64,000 nucleotides of DNA from Raineyella sp044508675 (GCA_044508675.1 JBIQHF010000004.1:124001-188000), one strand, 5' to 3'; counted from the stretch's first letter, positions 25,675-34,112 are shown. The notes: a model not told the origin generated them from the letters alone. Made by a program: numbers and translations.

Positions 25675-25982
25675 ACGAGCCGCTGAAGATTCGCGCCCAC
25701 CACGACGTGCTGGTCGCCCCGGTCGTCTCGGAGAAGAGCTATGGCCTGATCGACCAGAACAAGTACACGTTCTTGGTCGACCCGGGTGCCAACAAGACCG
25801 AGATCAAGATTGCGGTCGAGAAGGTGTTCGGCGTCAAGGTCGTTGCCGTCAACACCATCAACCGCGCGGGCAAGACTCGCCGGACCCGTACCGGGCTCGG
25901 CAAGCGCCCCGACACCAAGCGTGCGATCGTCACCGTTGCTGATGGCGAGCGCATCGACATCTTCGGAGGCCCGGTCGACTGA
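25671..25982 (+). CDS. rplW: 50S ribosomal protein L23
   Basis: L23 sits at the tunnel exit and docks trigger factor and the signal recognition particle. The 103-residue protein shows the family pattern VLVAPVVSEKSYGLIDQNKYTF and KVVAVNTINRAGKTRRTRTGLG. It starts at GTG within the end of rplD (4-bp overlap) and is followed by rplB after 34 bp. Confidence 0.99.
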   Translation: MNEPLKIRAHHDVLVAPVVSEKSYGLIDQNKYTFLVDPGANKTEIKIAVEKVFGVKVVAVNTINRAGKTRRTRTGLGKRPDTKRAIVTVADGERIDIFGGPVD

Positions 25983-26016
25983 CCGGGCTCCTCGCTGAGA
26001 CAAGGAACACACTCCT

Positions 26017-26853
26017 ATGGGTATCCGTAAGTACAAGCCGACAACTCCGGGCCGACGCGGCTCGTCCGTTGCCGACTTCGTCGAGCTGACCCGGTCGACG
26101 CCGGAGAAGTCGCTGCTCGTCGCGAAGCCGAAGACTGGCGGCCGCAACAACAACGGCCGGATCACGACCCGCCACATCGGTGGCGGTCACAAGCAGGCCT
26201 ACCGCCTGATCGACTTCAAGCGCTACGACAAGGACGGCGTGCCGGCGAAGGTCGCTCACATCGAGTACGACCCCAACCGCACCGCGCGGATCGCACTCCT
26301 CCACTACCTGGACGGCGAGAAGCGTTACATCATCGCCCCGAAGGACCTCAAGCAGGGCACCGTCGTGGTGTCCGGCGAGCAGGCCGACATCAAGCCGGGC
26401 AACAACCTGCCGCTGCGCTCCATCCCGGTGGGTACCACGGTCCACGCCGTGGAGCTGCGTCCGGGTGGCGGGGCCAAGATGGCTCGCTCTGCCGGTTCGT
26501 CCGTGCAGCTGGTCGCCCGTGAGGGCAAGAAGGCCACGCTGCGTCTCCCCTCCGGTGAGATGCGTATGGTCGACGTCCGCTGCCGCGCCACTGTCGGCGA
26601 GGTCGGCAACGCCGAGCAGGCCAACATCGACTGGGGCAAGGCCGGCCGCAACCGCTGGAAGGGCAAGCGCCCGACCGTCCGTGGTGTGGTCATGAACCCG
26701 GTCGACCACCCGCACGGTGGTGGCGAGGGCAAGACCTCCGGTGGCCGCCACCCGGTCTCGCCCTGGGGCAAGCCCGAGGGCCGTACCCGTGACAAGAACA
26801 AGGCGAGCAATCGCGACATCGTCCGGCGTCGCAAGTCCGGCAAGAAGCGCTGA
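26017..26853 (+). CDS. rplB: 50S ribosomal protein L2
   Basis: L2 helps associate the subunits and supports peptidyl transfer. The 278-residue protein opens MGIRKYKPTTPGRRGSSVAD and carries NPVDHPHGGGEG near residue 225, which includes the conserved functionally important His. The basic C-terminus ends RRRKSGKKR. It lies between rplW and rpsS with short spacers, each with a recognisable ribosome binding site. Confidence 0.99.
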   Translation: MGIRKYKPTTPGRRGSSVADFVELTRSTPEKSLLVAKPKTGGRNNNGRITTRHIGGGHKQAYRLIDFKRYDKDGVPAKVAHIEYDPNRTARIALLHYLDGEKRYIIAPKDLKQGTVVVSGEQADIKPGNNLPLRSIPVGTTVHAVELRPGGGAKMARSAGSSVQLVAREGKKATLRLPSGEMRMVDVRCRATVGEVGNAEQANIDWGKAGRNRWKGKRPTVRGVVMNPVDHPHGGGEGKTSGGRHPVSPWGKPEGRTRDKNKASNRDIVRRRKSGKKR

Positions 26854-26874
26854 TCGAGGAAGGGAAGGTAGAAC

Positions 26875-27156
26875 ATGCCTCGCAGTCTGAAGAAGGGCCC
26901 CTTCGTCGACGACCACCTGTGGAACAAGGTGGAAGCGCAGAACGAGAAGGGCACCAAGACCGTCATCAAGACCTGGTCTCGCCGGTCGATGATCCTGCCC
27001 GACATGATCGGGCACACCATCGCCGTGCATGATGGGCGCAAGCACGTCCCGGTGTTCATCACCGACGCCATGGTCGGCCACAAGCTGGGGGAGTTCGCTC
27101 CCACCCGCACGTTCAAGGGCCACATCAAGGACGACCGCAAGTCGCGTCGCCGCTGA
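26875..27156 (+). CDS. rpsS: 30S ribosomal protein S19
   Basis: S19 forms the head of the 30S subunit with S13 near the A-site tRNA. The 93-residue protein is complete: MPRSLKKGPFVDDHLWNKVE through GHKLGEFAPTRTFKGH to a basic tail. AGGGAAGG precedes the ATG. It is 21 bp after rplB and 21 bp before rplV. Confidence 0.99.
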   Translation: MPRSLKKGPFVDDHLWNKVEAQNEKGTKTVIKTWSRRSMILPDMIGHTIAVHDGRKHVPVFITDAMVGHKLGEFAPTRTFKGHIKDDRKSRRR

Positions 27157-27177
27157 TACCGAGGAAGTTGAGAGCCA

Positions 27178-27600
27178 ATGAGCAACACTGACAAGGCACG
27201 GCCCAGCCGTCGCGCGGCCCTGCTCGGCGATCGCCCTGGTAACTACGCGATCGCCAAGCAGGTGCGGATGTCCGCCCAGAAGGTCCGCCGCGTGGTGGAC
27301 CTGGTTCGCGGGATGGACGTCGAGGACGCGCTGAACACCCTGAAGTTCGCACCGCAGGCCGCTTCCGAGCCGGTCTACAAGGTGGTGGCCTCGGCCGCCG
27401 CCAATGCGGAGAACACTGATGGTCTCCGTCGCAACGACCTGTACATCTCGCAGGCGTTCGTCGACGAGGGCATGACGATGCGTCGCATCCGTCCCCGCGC
27501 GAAGGGTTCGGCCAGCCGCATCCTGAAGCGTTCCAGCCATATCACCGTCGTCGTCGAGCCCCGCTCGAACGACACCGAGAACAAGAAGAAGGAGGCCTGA
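27178..27600 (+). CDS. rplV: 50S ribosomal protein L22
   Basis: L22 has a globular domain and a beta-hairpin that lines the exit tunnel. The 140-residue protein contains QVRMSAQKVRRVVDLVRGM and the hairpin tip region TMRRIRPRAKGSASRILKRS, a site where macrolide resistance changes occur in other bacteria; the tip sequence here is ordinary. The N-terminus has about 20 extra residues compared with E. coli. rpsC follows after 2 bp. Confidence 0.98.
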   Translation: MSNTDKARPSRRAALLGDRPGNYAIAKQVRMSAQKVRRVVDLVRGMDVEDALNTLKFAPQAASEPVYKVVASAAANAENTDGLRRNDLYISQAFVDEGMTMRRIRPRAKGSASRILKRSSHITVVVEPRSNDTENKKKEA

Positions 27601-27602
27601 GC

Positions 27603-28418
27603 ATGGGTCAGAAGATCAACCCGAACGGCTTCCGTCTCGGTATCACGACCGACCATGTGAGCCGTTGGTACGCCGACAAGCAGTACGCCGAGTTCGTCGG
27701 CGAGGACAACAAGGTCCGGGAGTGGATCTACTCGAACCTGGAGCGCGCCGGCATCTCCAACGTGGAGATCGAGCGTCGCTCCGACCGGGTGACCATCTTC
27801 CTGTACGCCGCCCGTCCGGGCATTGTCATCGGCCGCAACGGCACCGAGGCGGAGCGCGTCCGTGGCGAGCTCGAGAAGCTCACCGGCAAGCAGGTCCAGC
27901 TGAACATCCTCGAGGTCAAGGACCCCGAGACCGATGCGCAGCTGGTCGCCCAGGGAGTGGCCGAGCAGCTCAGCGCCCGCGTGGCCTTCCGCCGCGCCAT
28001 GCGCAAGGCCCAGCAGTCCGCCATGCGCGGCGGGGCCAAGGGCATCCGGATCCAGTGCTCCGGCCGTCTGGGCGGTGCTGAGATGAGCCGCTCGGAGTTC
28101 TACCGTGAGGGCCGGGTTCCGCTGCACACTCTCCGCGCCGACGTCGACTACGGCTTCTTCGAGGCCCGTACGAGCTTCGGCCGGATCGGTGTGAAGGTCT
28201 GGATCTACAAGGGTGACGTCTCCGGGACGCGTGCCGAGCGCGCTGCCCAGAAGGCCGCCCGTCAGAACGCCAACCAGCGCCAGCGCCCGGGGCGCGGTGG
28301 CCGTGGTCGCGGGGATCGCCCCGAGCGCGGTGGCCGTCGTCGCCAGGATGCTGCGGCAGCCCAGGACGCCCCGAAGGCCTCCGGTGCTGCCCCCGCGACC
28401 GAGAACGCAGGAGCCTGA
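27603..28418 (+). CDS. rpsC: 30S ribosomal protein S3
   Basis: S3 lies at the mRNA entry of the 30S subunit and takes part in unwinding structured mRNA. The 271-residue protein has the KH-type domain with ARPGIVIGRNGTEAERVR and the C-terminal domain up to about residue 210. A further tail of about 60 residues is rich in Arg, Gly and Ala (NQRQRPGRGGRGRGDRPERG), an extension common in actinobacteria. Start and end are tightly spaced with rplV and rplP. Confidence 0.99.
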   Translation: MGQKINPNGFRLGITTDHVSRWYADKQYAEFVGEDNKVREWIYSNLERAGISNVEIERRSDRVTIFLYAARPGIVIGRNGTEAERVRGELEKLTGKQVQLNILEVKDPETDAQLVAQGVAEQLSARVAFRRAMRKAQQSAMRGGAKGIRIQCSGRLGGAEMSRSEFYREGRVPLHTLRADVDYGFFEARTSFGRIGVKVWIYKGDVSGTRAERAAQKAARQNANQRQRPGRGGRGRGDRPERGGRRRQDAAAAQDAPKASGAAPATENAGA

Positions 28419-28423
28419 TATCC

Positions 28424-28843
28424 ATGCTGATCCCCCGTCGAGTGAAGTACCGCAAGCAGCATCACCCGGGGCGCTCCGGCGCCGCCAAGGGTGGCACCGA
28501 TCTTGCATTCGGTGACTTCGGCATCCAGGCGCTGACCAATGCCTACGTCACGAACCGGCAGATCGAGTCCGCTCGTATCGCCATGACCCGTCACATCAAG
28601 CGTGGCGGCAAGGTCTGGATCAACATCTACCCGGACCGTCCGATGACCAAGCACCCTGCCGAGTCCCGCATGGGCTCCGGCAAGGGCACCCCCGAGTGGT
28701 GGGTCGCCAACGTCAAGGCCGGCGCGGTGATGTTTGAGCTGGCCGGTGTCGAGGAGGAAGTGGCCCGCGAGGCCATGCGCCTGGCGATCCACAAGCTGCC
28801 GATGAAGGCGCGTTTCATCAAGCGCGAAGCAGGTGAGAACTGA
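28424..28843 (+). CDS. rplP: 50S ribosomal protein L16
   Basis: L16 organises the A-site region of the 50S subunit. The 139-residue protein shows MLIPRRVKYRKQHHPGRSG, the conserved GGKVWINIYPDRPMTKHPAE and GSGKGTPEWWVANVKAG. Its stop codon overlaps the rpmC ATG by one base (TGATG). Confidence 0.99.
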   Translation: MLIPRRVKYRKQHHPGRSGAAKGGTDLAFGDFGIQALTNAYVTNRQIESARIAMTRHIKRGGKVWINIYPDRPMTKHPAESRMGSGKGTPEWWVANVKAGAVMFELAGVEEEVAREAMRLAIHKLPMKARFIKREAGEN

Positions 28844-29112
28844 TGGCGAAGAGCACCCGCGCATTTGATCTGCGCCAGATGAGCCGTGAGGCCCTCAACG
28901 AAAAGGTCGTCGAGCTGAAGAAGGAGCTGTTCAACCTCCGCTTCCAGCACGCGACCGGCCAGCTCGAGTCGAGCAGCAGCCTCCGCGATGTCCGCAAGGA
29001 GATCGCCCGGGTCTACACCGTGCTCCAGGAGCGCAACCTCGGCATCGTCGAGGATCCCGACAAGGCCGCTGACACCACTGACGTCGAGAAGGATGAGAAG
29101 GCAGACGCATGA
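28843..29112 (+). CDS. rpmC: 50S ribosomal protein L29
   Basis: L29 is a small helical-hairpin protein near the tunnel exit, next to L23. The first 65 residues match the family (LRQMSREALNEKVVELKKEL, FQHATGQLESSSSLRDVRKE). The remaining 24 residues form an acidic tail, unlike the compact E. coli protein of 63 residues. It overlaps rpsQ by 4 bp. Confidence 0.98.
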   Translation: MAKSTRAFDLRQMSREALNEKVVELKKELFNLRFQHATGQLESSSSLRDVRKEIARVYTVLQERNLGIVEDPDKAADTTDVEKDEKADA

Positions 29113-29393
29113 GCGAGCAGACCACTGAGAAGGAGACCGCCGAGCGCGGTCGCCGCAAGGTGCTGACCGGTTACGTCGTCAGCGACAAGATGGACAAGAC
29201 CATCGTCGTCACCGTGGAGGATCGCAAGAAGCACCCCCTCTACGGCAAGGTGATGCGTCAGACCGCGCGGTACAAGGCCCACGACGAGAGCAACGAGGCC
29301 GGCATCGGCGACCGCGTTCGGATCATGGAGACCCGTCCCACGTCGCGCACCAAGCGTTGGCGCCTCATCGAGATCGTCGAGAAGGCCAAGTAA
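29109..29393 (+). CDS. rpsQ: 30S ribosomal protein S17
   Basis: S17 is a primary 16S rRNA binding protein with an OB fold. The 94-residue protein shows GYVVSDKMDKTIVVTVEDRKKHPLYGK and the C-terminal IMETRPTSRTKRWRLIEIVEKAK. It starts inside the end of rpmC (ATGA). A 64-bp gap follows before rplN, the conventional border between the S10 and spc blocks. Confidence 0.99.
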   Translation: MSEQTTEKETAERGRRKVLTGYVVSDKMDKTIVVTVEDRKKHPLYGKVMRQTARYKAHDESNEAGIGDRVRIMETRPTSRTKRWRLIEIVEKAK

Positions 29394-29457
29394 CCACATC
29401 GAGTTCCACCAGGCCCTCGGAAACGGGGGAACCGGTGGGACAACCAGGAGATAGAAG

Positions 29458-29826
29458 ATGATCCAGCAGGAGTCGCGACTGAAGGTCGCCGACAACACCG
29501 GTGCGAAGGAACTCCTTTGCATCCGTGTTCTCGGCGGCTCGGGTCGTCGCTACGCCGGCCTCGGCGACACCATCGTCTGCACCGTGAAGGACGCGATCCC
29601 CGGTGGGGGCGTCAAGAAGGGTGAGGTCGTCAAGGCCGTCGTGGTCCGCACCGTCAAGGAGTCCCGTCGTCCCGACGGTTCTTACATCAAGTTCGACGAG
29701 AACGCCGCCGTGATCCTGAAGAGCGACGGGGAGCCCCGTGGCACCCGTATCTTCGGTCCGGTCGGCCGTGAGCTGCGCGACAAGAAGTACATGCGCATCA
29801 TCTCGCTCGCGCCGGAGGTGATCTGA
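29458..29826 (+). CDS. rplN: 50S ribosomal protein L14
   Basis: L14 forms an intersubunit bridge with 16S rRNA and is the docking site for the silencing factor RsfS. The 122-residue protein is full length and highly conserved: MIQQESRLKVADNTGAKELL, IPGGGVKKGEVVKAVVVRTV and the ending MRIISLAPEVI. AGGAGA precedes the ATG. rplX follows after 1 bp. Confidence 0.99.
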   Translation: MIQQESRLKVADNTGAKELLCIRVLGGSGRRYAGLGDTIVCTVKDAIPGGGVKKGEVVKAVVVRTVKESRRPDGSYIKFDENAAVILKSDGEPRGTRIFGPVGRELRDKKYMRIISLAPEVI

Positions 29827-29827
29827 C

Positions 29828-30205
29828 ATGAGTGTCCAGAAGAAGCTGCACGTGAAGAAGGGTGACCGCGTCAAGGTCATCTCGGGCAAGGACAAGGGCA
29901 CCGTCGGCGAGATCATCGCCGTCGACCTCGCCAACGAGCGTGTCACCGTCCAGGGCGTGAACATCGTCAAGCGCCACCTGACCGACCGCCAGTCCGGCGG
30001 CCGTACGGTCCAGGGCGGGATCGTTGCCTCCGAGGCCCCGATCCACGTGTCGAACGTCCAGCCGGTCGTGAAGAAGGACGGCCAGGAGGTCGTCACCCGG
30101 GTCGGGCACAAGCGGGAGAAGGTCACCCGCACCCGCCCCGACGGCACCACGTACGAGGGCTACCGCAGCATCCGCATCGCCAAGGCCACGGGGGAGGAGT
30201 TCTGA
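29828..30205 (+). CDS. rplX: 50S ribosomal protein L24
   Basis: L24 is an early assembly initiator of the 50S subunit with a KOW motif: VKKGDRVKVISGKDKGTVGE near residue 9. The 125-residue protein is slightly longer than E. coli L24. Its stop overlaps the rplE ATG by one base. Confidence 0.98.
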   Translation: MSVQKKLHVKKGDRVKVISGKDKGTVGEIIAVDLANERVTVQGVNIVKRHLTDRQSGGRTVQGGIVASEAPIHVSNVQPVVKKDGQEVVTRVGHKREKVTRTRPDGTTYEGYRSIRIAKATGEEF

Positions 30206-30846
30206 TGTCCGCCAACACGACTGAAGAGACCACCGCGGCCCCGGCCGTCAAGCCGCGGCTGAAGACGAAGTACCGCGAGGAGATCATCCCCGCGCTGCAG
30301 GAGCAGTACACGTACGCGAACGTGATGCAGATCCCGGGTCTGGTCAAGGTCGTCGTGAACATGGGTGTCGGCGACGCCGCCCGTGACTCGAAGGTCCTGG
30401 ACGGTGCGATCCGTGACCTGACCGCGATCACCGGCCAGAAGCCGCAGACCACCAACGCCCGCAAGTCGATCGCCCAGTTCAAGCTCCGCGAGGGCCAGGC
30501 CATCGGCGCGCACGTCACCCTCCGTGGTGACCGCATGTGGGAGTTCCTGGACCGCCTGCTGTCGCTGGCCCTGCCCCGGATCCGCGACTTCCGCGGGCTC
30601 AACTCGTGGCAGTTCGATGGCCAGGGCAACTACACCTTCGGTCTGACCGAGCAGGTCATGTTCCACGAGATCGACCAGGACAAGATCGACCGGACCCGCG
30701 GTATGGACATCACCATCGTCACCTCCGCGGCCAACGACGAGGAGGCCCGTACGCTGCTGCGTCAGCTCGGCTTCCCCTTCAACGACAACCCGAAGAAGGC
30801 GAAGGCCAAGTCGAAGGGCCCGCGCTACTCCCGTGGGAAGAAGTGA
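30205..30846 (+). CDS. rplE: 50S ribosomal protein L5
   Basis: L5 binds 5S rRNA in the central protuberance and contacts S13. The 213-residue protein has an N-terminal extension of about 20 residues, followed by YANVMQIPGLVKVVVNMGVG, GQKPQTTNARKSIAQFKLRE and GNYTFGLTEQVMFHEIDQDK, and a basic C-terminal tail. rpsN starts 7 bp after its stop. Confidence 0.99.
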   Translation: MSANTTEETTAAPAVKPRLKTKYREEIIPALQEQYTYANVMQIPGLVKVVVNMGVGDAARDSKVLDGAIRDLTAITGQKPQTTNARKSIAQFKLREGQAIGAHVTLRGDRMWEFLDRLLSLALPRIRDFRGLNSWQFDGQGNYTFGLTEQVMFHEIDQDKIDRTRGMDITIVTSAANDEEARTLLRQLGFPFNDNPKKAKAKSKGPRYSRGKK

Positions 30847-30853
30847 GTAACTG

Positions 30854-31039
30854 ATGGCAAAGACCGGTCTGAAGGTCAAGCAGTCCCGTAAGCCCAAGTT
30901 CAGCGTGCGTGCCTACACCCGCTGCCAGAAGTGTGGTCGGCCCCACTCGGTCTACCGCAAGTTCGGGCTGTGCCGGGTCTGCCTGCGCGACATGGCGCAC
31001 AAGGGCGAGCTGCCCGGCGTGACCAAGTCCTCCTGGTGA
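30854..31039 (+). CDS. rpsN: 30S ribosomal protein S14, zinc-binding type
   Basis: The 61-residue protein is the short Zn-type S14 with two CxxC pairs: CQKCGRPH near residue 24 and CRVCLRDMA near residue 40. Actinobacteria often have a second, zinc-free S14 used under zinc shortage; none is in this window. A strong hairpin follows it before rpsH. Confidence 0.99.
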   Translation: MAKTGLKVKQSRKPKFSVRAYTRCQKCGRPHSVYRKFGLCRVCLRDMAHKGELPGVTKSSW

Positions 31040-31051
31040 GTCCGCTTCCGT

Positions 31052-31076
31052 GGCGCCCGCCCCTTCGGTGGGCGCC
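31052..31076 (+). terminator. Hairpin between rpsN and rpsH
   Basis: GGCGCCCGCC (31052-31061) pairs with GGTGGGCGCC (31067-31076) across a CCTTC loop: ten pairs with one G-U. It lies 12 bp after rpsN in a 137-bp gap, the largest inside the spc block. It may attenuate or process the transcript there; an S8-type translational operator is another possibility but could not be recognised. Confidence 0.55.
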
Positions 31077-31176
31077 CGGGACGGGATCGCCGATATCCCA
31101 GATTTCAAACTTCCAACGCTGCAGGTCCGAGGCGCGAGCCGCCGGAAACCGCCGCGAGAAAGAGGCTTCCTGAGCC

Positions 31177-31584
31177 ATGAGCATGACCGATCCGATCGCA
31201 GACATGCTGACGCGTCTGCGCAACGCCAACCAGGCGTTCCACGACGAGACATCCATGCCCCACTCGAAGATCAAGGCGGGCATCGCCGAGATCCTCAAGC
31301 AGGAGGGCTACATCGAGGACTACAAGGTCACTGATCCCGCCGAGGGCGAGGTCGGCAAGACCCTGACCGTCACGATGAAGTTCGGCGAGGACCGTGAGCG
31401 CGCGCTCGCCGGTGTCCGCCGCATCTCCAAGCCGGGCCTGCGTGTCTACGCCAAGTCGACCAACCTGCCCAAGGTCCTGGGTGGCCTGGGCGTCGCCATC
31501 ATCTCCACCTCGCAGGGTCTGCTGACCGACCGCGAGGCCAAGGCCAAGAGCGTGGGTGGGGAAGTCCTCGCCTACGTGTGGTGA
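31177..31584 (+). CDS. rpsH: 30S ribosomal protein S8
   Basis: S8 binds 16S rRNA helix 21 and, in enterobacteria, represses the spc operon. The 135-residue protein shows MTDPIADMLTRLRNANQAFH at the N-terminus and the C-terminal VAIISTSQGLLTDREAK. The start ATG lies 3 bp after an in-frame TGA, following AAAGAGG. It has an unusually long upstream gap containing a hairpin. Confidence 0.99.
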   Translation: MSMTDPIADMLTRLRNANQAFHDETSMPHSKIKAGIAEILKQEGYIEDYKVTDPAEGEVGKTLTVTMKFGEDRERALAGVRRISKPGLRVYAKSTNLPKVLGGLGVAIISTSQGLLTDREAKAKSVGGEVLAYVW

Positions 31585-31612
31585 CGGACGAGACCGAGAG
31601 AGGAGATAAACC

Positions 31613-32155
31613 ATGTCCCGAATTGGAAGGCTCCCGATCACCGTCCCGTCCGGCGTTGAGGTCACCCTTGATGGCCAGCAGGTGAAGGTGAAGGGTCCGA
31701 AGGGCGAGCTGGAGCACCAGGTCGTCGAGCCCATCACGGTGCAGAAGAACGAGGCCGGTGAGCTGGTCGTGGCCCGTCCGGACGACGAGCGGCTGAACCG
31801 CTCGCTCCACGGCCTGACCCGTACGCTGGTCAACAACATGGTCATTGGCGTGACCCAGGGCTACGAGAAGAAGCTCGAGATCCAGGGCGTCGGCTACCGC
31901 GTCCTCGCCAAGGGCCCGGCCCAGCTGGAGTTCCAGCTCGGCTTCTCCCACCCGGTGATCGTCGACGCCCCTGCGGGCATCACCTTCACGGTGGAGAACC
32001 CCACGCACTTCGCGGTGCAGGGCATCGACAAGCAGCTGGTGGGCGAGACGGCCGCGAACATCCGCAAGCTCCGCAAGCCCGAGCCGTACAAGGGCAAGGG
32101 TGTGCGGTACGAGGGCGAGCACGTCCGTCGCAAGGCCGGAAAGGCAGGTAAGTGA
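31613..32155 (+). CDS. rplF: 50S ribosomal protein L6
   Basis: L6 lies near the sarcin-ricin loop and the elongation-factor binding site. The 180-residue protein has the two repeated domains, opening MSRIGRLPITVPSGVEVTLD and ending with PEPYKGKGVRYEGEHVRRKAG. GGAG precedes the ATG. rplR begins essentially at its stop. Confidence 0.99.
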   Translation: MSRIGRLPITVPSGVEVTLDGQQVKVKGPKGELEHQVVEPITVQKNEAGELVVARPDDERLNRSLHGLTRTLVNNMVIGVTQGYEKKLEIQGVGYRVLAKGPAQLEFQLGFSHPVIVDAPAGITFTVENPTHFAVQGIDKQLVGETAANIRKLRKPEPYKGKGVRYEGEHVRRKAGKAGK

Positions 32156-32157
32156 CG

Positions 32158-32541
32158 ATGGGTATTTCCCTGGCGCACAACAAGCACACCGCCCCGAAGG
32201 CCGCGTCCAAGCAGCGCCGCCAGATCCGCGGTCGCAAGAAGATCTTCGGTTCCGCCGAGCGCCCGCGCCTGGTCGTGTCCCGGTCCGCCAAGCACATGTT
32301 CGTGCAGGTGATCGACGACACCCAGGGCCGTACGCTCGCGTCGGCATCGACGATGGAGGCCGACCTGCGCTCGTTCGAGGGCGACAAGTCGGCGAAGGCT
32401 CGCAAGGTCGGCGCACTCGTCGCCGAGCGTGCGAAGTCCGCTGGTGTCGAGCAGGTTGTGCTCGATCGTGCCGGCTACAAGTACCAGGGTCGCGTTGCCG
32501 CGCTCGCCGATGGCGCGCGCGAAGCCGGTCTGGACTTCTGA
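32158..32541 (+). CDS. rplR: 50S ribosomal protein L18
   Basis: L18 binds 5S rRNA together with L5. The 127-residue protein contains RLVVSRSAKHMFVQVIDD and VVLDRAGYKYQGRVAALADG. A GTG at 32152 overlaps the rplF stop and would add two residues; ATG at 32158 (MGISLAHNKHTAPK) fits the family N-terminus better and is used here. Confidence 0.97.
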   Translation: MGISLAHNKHTAPKAASKQRRQIRGRKKIFGSAERPRLVVSRSAKHMFVQVIDDTQGRTLASASTMEADLRSFEGDKSAKARKVGALVAERAKSAGVEQVVLDRAGYKYQGRVAALADGAREAGLDF

Positions 32542-32565
32542 CAATCGACGAAAGATAGGAAAGCG

Positions 32566-33177
32566 ATGAGTGAGAACCAGGGCCGCAGTGGCGGCCGTGG
32601 CGAGCGTCGCGGCCGTGACGATCGTCGGGGCGGCCGGGGCACCGAGGACAAGAACCAGTTCATCGAGCGCGTGGTGACCATCAACCGCGTCGCCAAGGTC
32701 GTGAAGGGTGGACGTCGCTTCAGCTTCACCGCCCTGGTCGTGGTAGGCGACGGTGACGGCACCGTGGGTGTCGGCTACGGCAAGGCCAAGGAGGTGCCGG
32801 CCGCGATCGCCAAGGGTGTCGAGGAGGCGAAGAAGAACTTCTTCCGCGTCCCCCGCATCCAGAAGACGATCCCGCACCCGGTGCAGGGCGAGAAGGCTGC
32901 CGGCGTGGTCATGCTGCGCCCGGCCGCTCCCGGTACCGGCGTGATCGCCGGTGGCGCGGTGCGTGCGGTGCTCGAGTGTGCGGGTGTCCAGGACGTTCTG
33001 GCCAAGTCCCTCGGGTCGTCGAACGCGATCAACGTGGTGCACGCCACCGAGGTGGCGCTGAAGTCGCTCGAGGAGCCCGAGGACGTGGCGAAGCGTCGCG
33101 GCAAGTCCGTTGCGGACGTTGCCCCGGCCGCCATGCTGCGGGCCCGCGAAGAGGCGAAGCAGGAGGTGGCTTCCTGA
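32566..33177 (+). CDS. rpsE: 30S ribosomal protein S5
   Basis: S5 affects decoding accuracy and mRNA unwinding. The core has FIERVVTINRVAKVVKGGRRF, GYGKAKEVPAAIAKGVEEAK and VVMLRPAAPGTGVIAGGAVR. The 203-residue protein carries about 30 extra N-terminal residues rich in Gly, Arg and Asp. Its stop overlaps the rpmD ATG by one base. Confidence 0.99.
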   Translation: MSENQGRSGGRGERRGRDDRRGGRGTEDKNQFIERVVTINRVAKVVKGGRRFSFTALVVVGDGDGTVGVGYGKAKEVPAAIAKGVEEAKKNFFRVPRIQKTIPHPVQGEKAAGVVMLRPAAPGTGVIAGGAVRAVLECAGVQDVLAKSLGSSNAINVVHATEVALKSLEEPEDVAKRRGKSVADVAPAAMLRAREEAKQEVAS

Positions 33178-33359
33178 TGGCGAAGCTGCAGATTACCCAG
33201 GTCAAGGGTGTCGTCGGCGAGAAGCCGCAGATGGGTGCCACCCTGCGTGGCCTCGGCCTGCGCAAGATCGGCCAGAGCGTCGAGCAGCCCGACAACCCGG
33301 CCATCCGTGGCATGGTCCGTACGGTCCGCCACCTGATCACCGTCGAGGAGGTTGACTGA
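33177..33359 (+). CDS. rpmD: 50S ribosomal protein L30
   Basis: L30 is a small 50S protein next to 5S rRNA. The 60-residue protein reads MAKLQITQVKGVVGEKPQMG followed by TLRGLGLRKIGQSVEQPDNP, the full family pattern. ATG at 33177 shares a base with the rpsE stop. rplO starts 1 bp after its stop. Confidence 0.98.
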   Translation: MAKLQITQVKGVVGEKPQMGATLRGLGLRKIGQSVEQPDNPAIRGMVRTVRHLITVEEVD

Positions 33360-33360
33360 T

Positions 33361-33801
33361 ATGGCGATCAAGCTGCATGATCTCAAGCCCGCTCCGGGCG
33401 CCAAGCGCGACCGCATCCGTGTCGGCCGTGGTGAGGGCTCGAAGGGCAAGACCTCGGGCCGTGGCACCAAGGGCACCGGCGCACGCAAGAACGTCCCCGA
33501 GTTCTTCGAGGGCGGCCAGATGCCGATGCACATGCGGGTCCCGAAGCTGCGTGGCTTCAAGAACCCGTTCCGGACTGAGTACCAGGTCGTGAACCTGGAC
33601 AAGCTCGTTGCCCTCTACCCGGAGGGTGGCGAGGTGACCGTCGAGGACCTGGTCGCCAAGGGCGCCGTTCGCGACGGCGAGCTGGTCAAGGTGCTGGGCG
33701 GTGGCGAGGTGACCGTCAAGCTCCAGGTCAAGGTCAACAAGTTCTCGGCTTCGGCCAAGGAGAAGATCGAGGCCGCCGGCGGTTCCGCCGAGCTCCTCTG
33801 A
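33361..33801 (+). CDS. rplO: 50S ribosomal protein L15
   Basis: L15 binds several 23S rRNA domains late in assembly. The 146-residue protein has the family opening IKLHDLKPAPGAKRDRIRVG, a Gly-rich segment to GGQMPMHMRVPKLRGFKN, and a C-terminal KVNKFSASAKEKIEAAGG. ATG at 33361 is preceded by GAGGAGG. A terminator follows, so the spc block ends here. Confidence 0.99.
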   Translation: MAIKLHDLKPAPGAKRDRIRVGRGEGSKGKTSGRGTKGTGARKNVPEFFEGGQMPMHMRVPKLRGFKNPFRTEYQVVNLDKLVALYPEGGEVTVEDLVAKGAVRDGELVKVLGGGEVTVKLQVKVNKFSASAKEKIEAAGGSAELL

Positions 33802-34112
33802 CCTCTGTTCACGTACGACGCCAAGGGGCGGTTCCTCCGGGAGCCGCCCCTTGGGGCTTCCGGGCCGCAGCATCCACCTGGCCAGGAGGCAAGGTCCGCA
33901 GCCTGGCACATGGTCCGCGGCGGGATTGCCTGGCGCCTACCGCCTGCTGGGCATGCCCCCGTCCTGAGCGTCGAGCCGGCCCGACCGGACCGTCCGTTCG
34001 GAGGGGGGAGGGCCGTGGAGTTGATACAGTCGAGCGGCGTGCTCCATCAGGGAGCTTGTTGAACGAGCGGGCCACGGCCCGGGACCTGCAGCCGTCATGA
34101 GAGAGGGGCACG
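33802..34112. promoter_or_regulatory. Gap between rplO terminator and secY
   Basis: These 311 bp carry the rplO terminator (33821-33854) and then no credible gene. TTGATA at 34021-34026 is a possible -35 for secY, but no good -10 lies at the right distance. GCTCC/GGAGC (34041-34055) forms a small hairpin. Separate transcription of secY-adk-map is therefore likely but the promoter is not located. Confidence 0.5.
33821..33854 (+). terminator. rplO terminator hairpin
   Basis: CCAAGGGGCGG (33821-33831) pairs perfectly over 11 bp with CCGCCCCTTGG (33844-33854), 19 bp after the rplO stop. There is no clear T-run. Confidence 0.8.
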
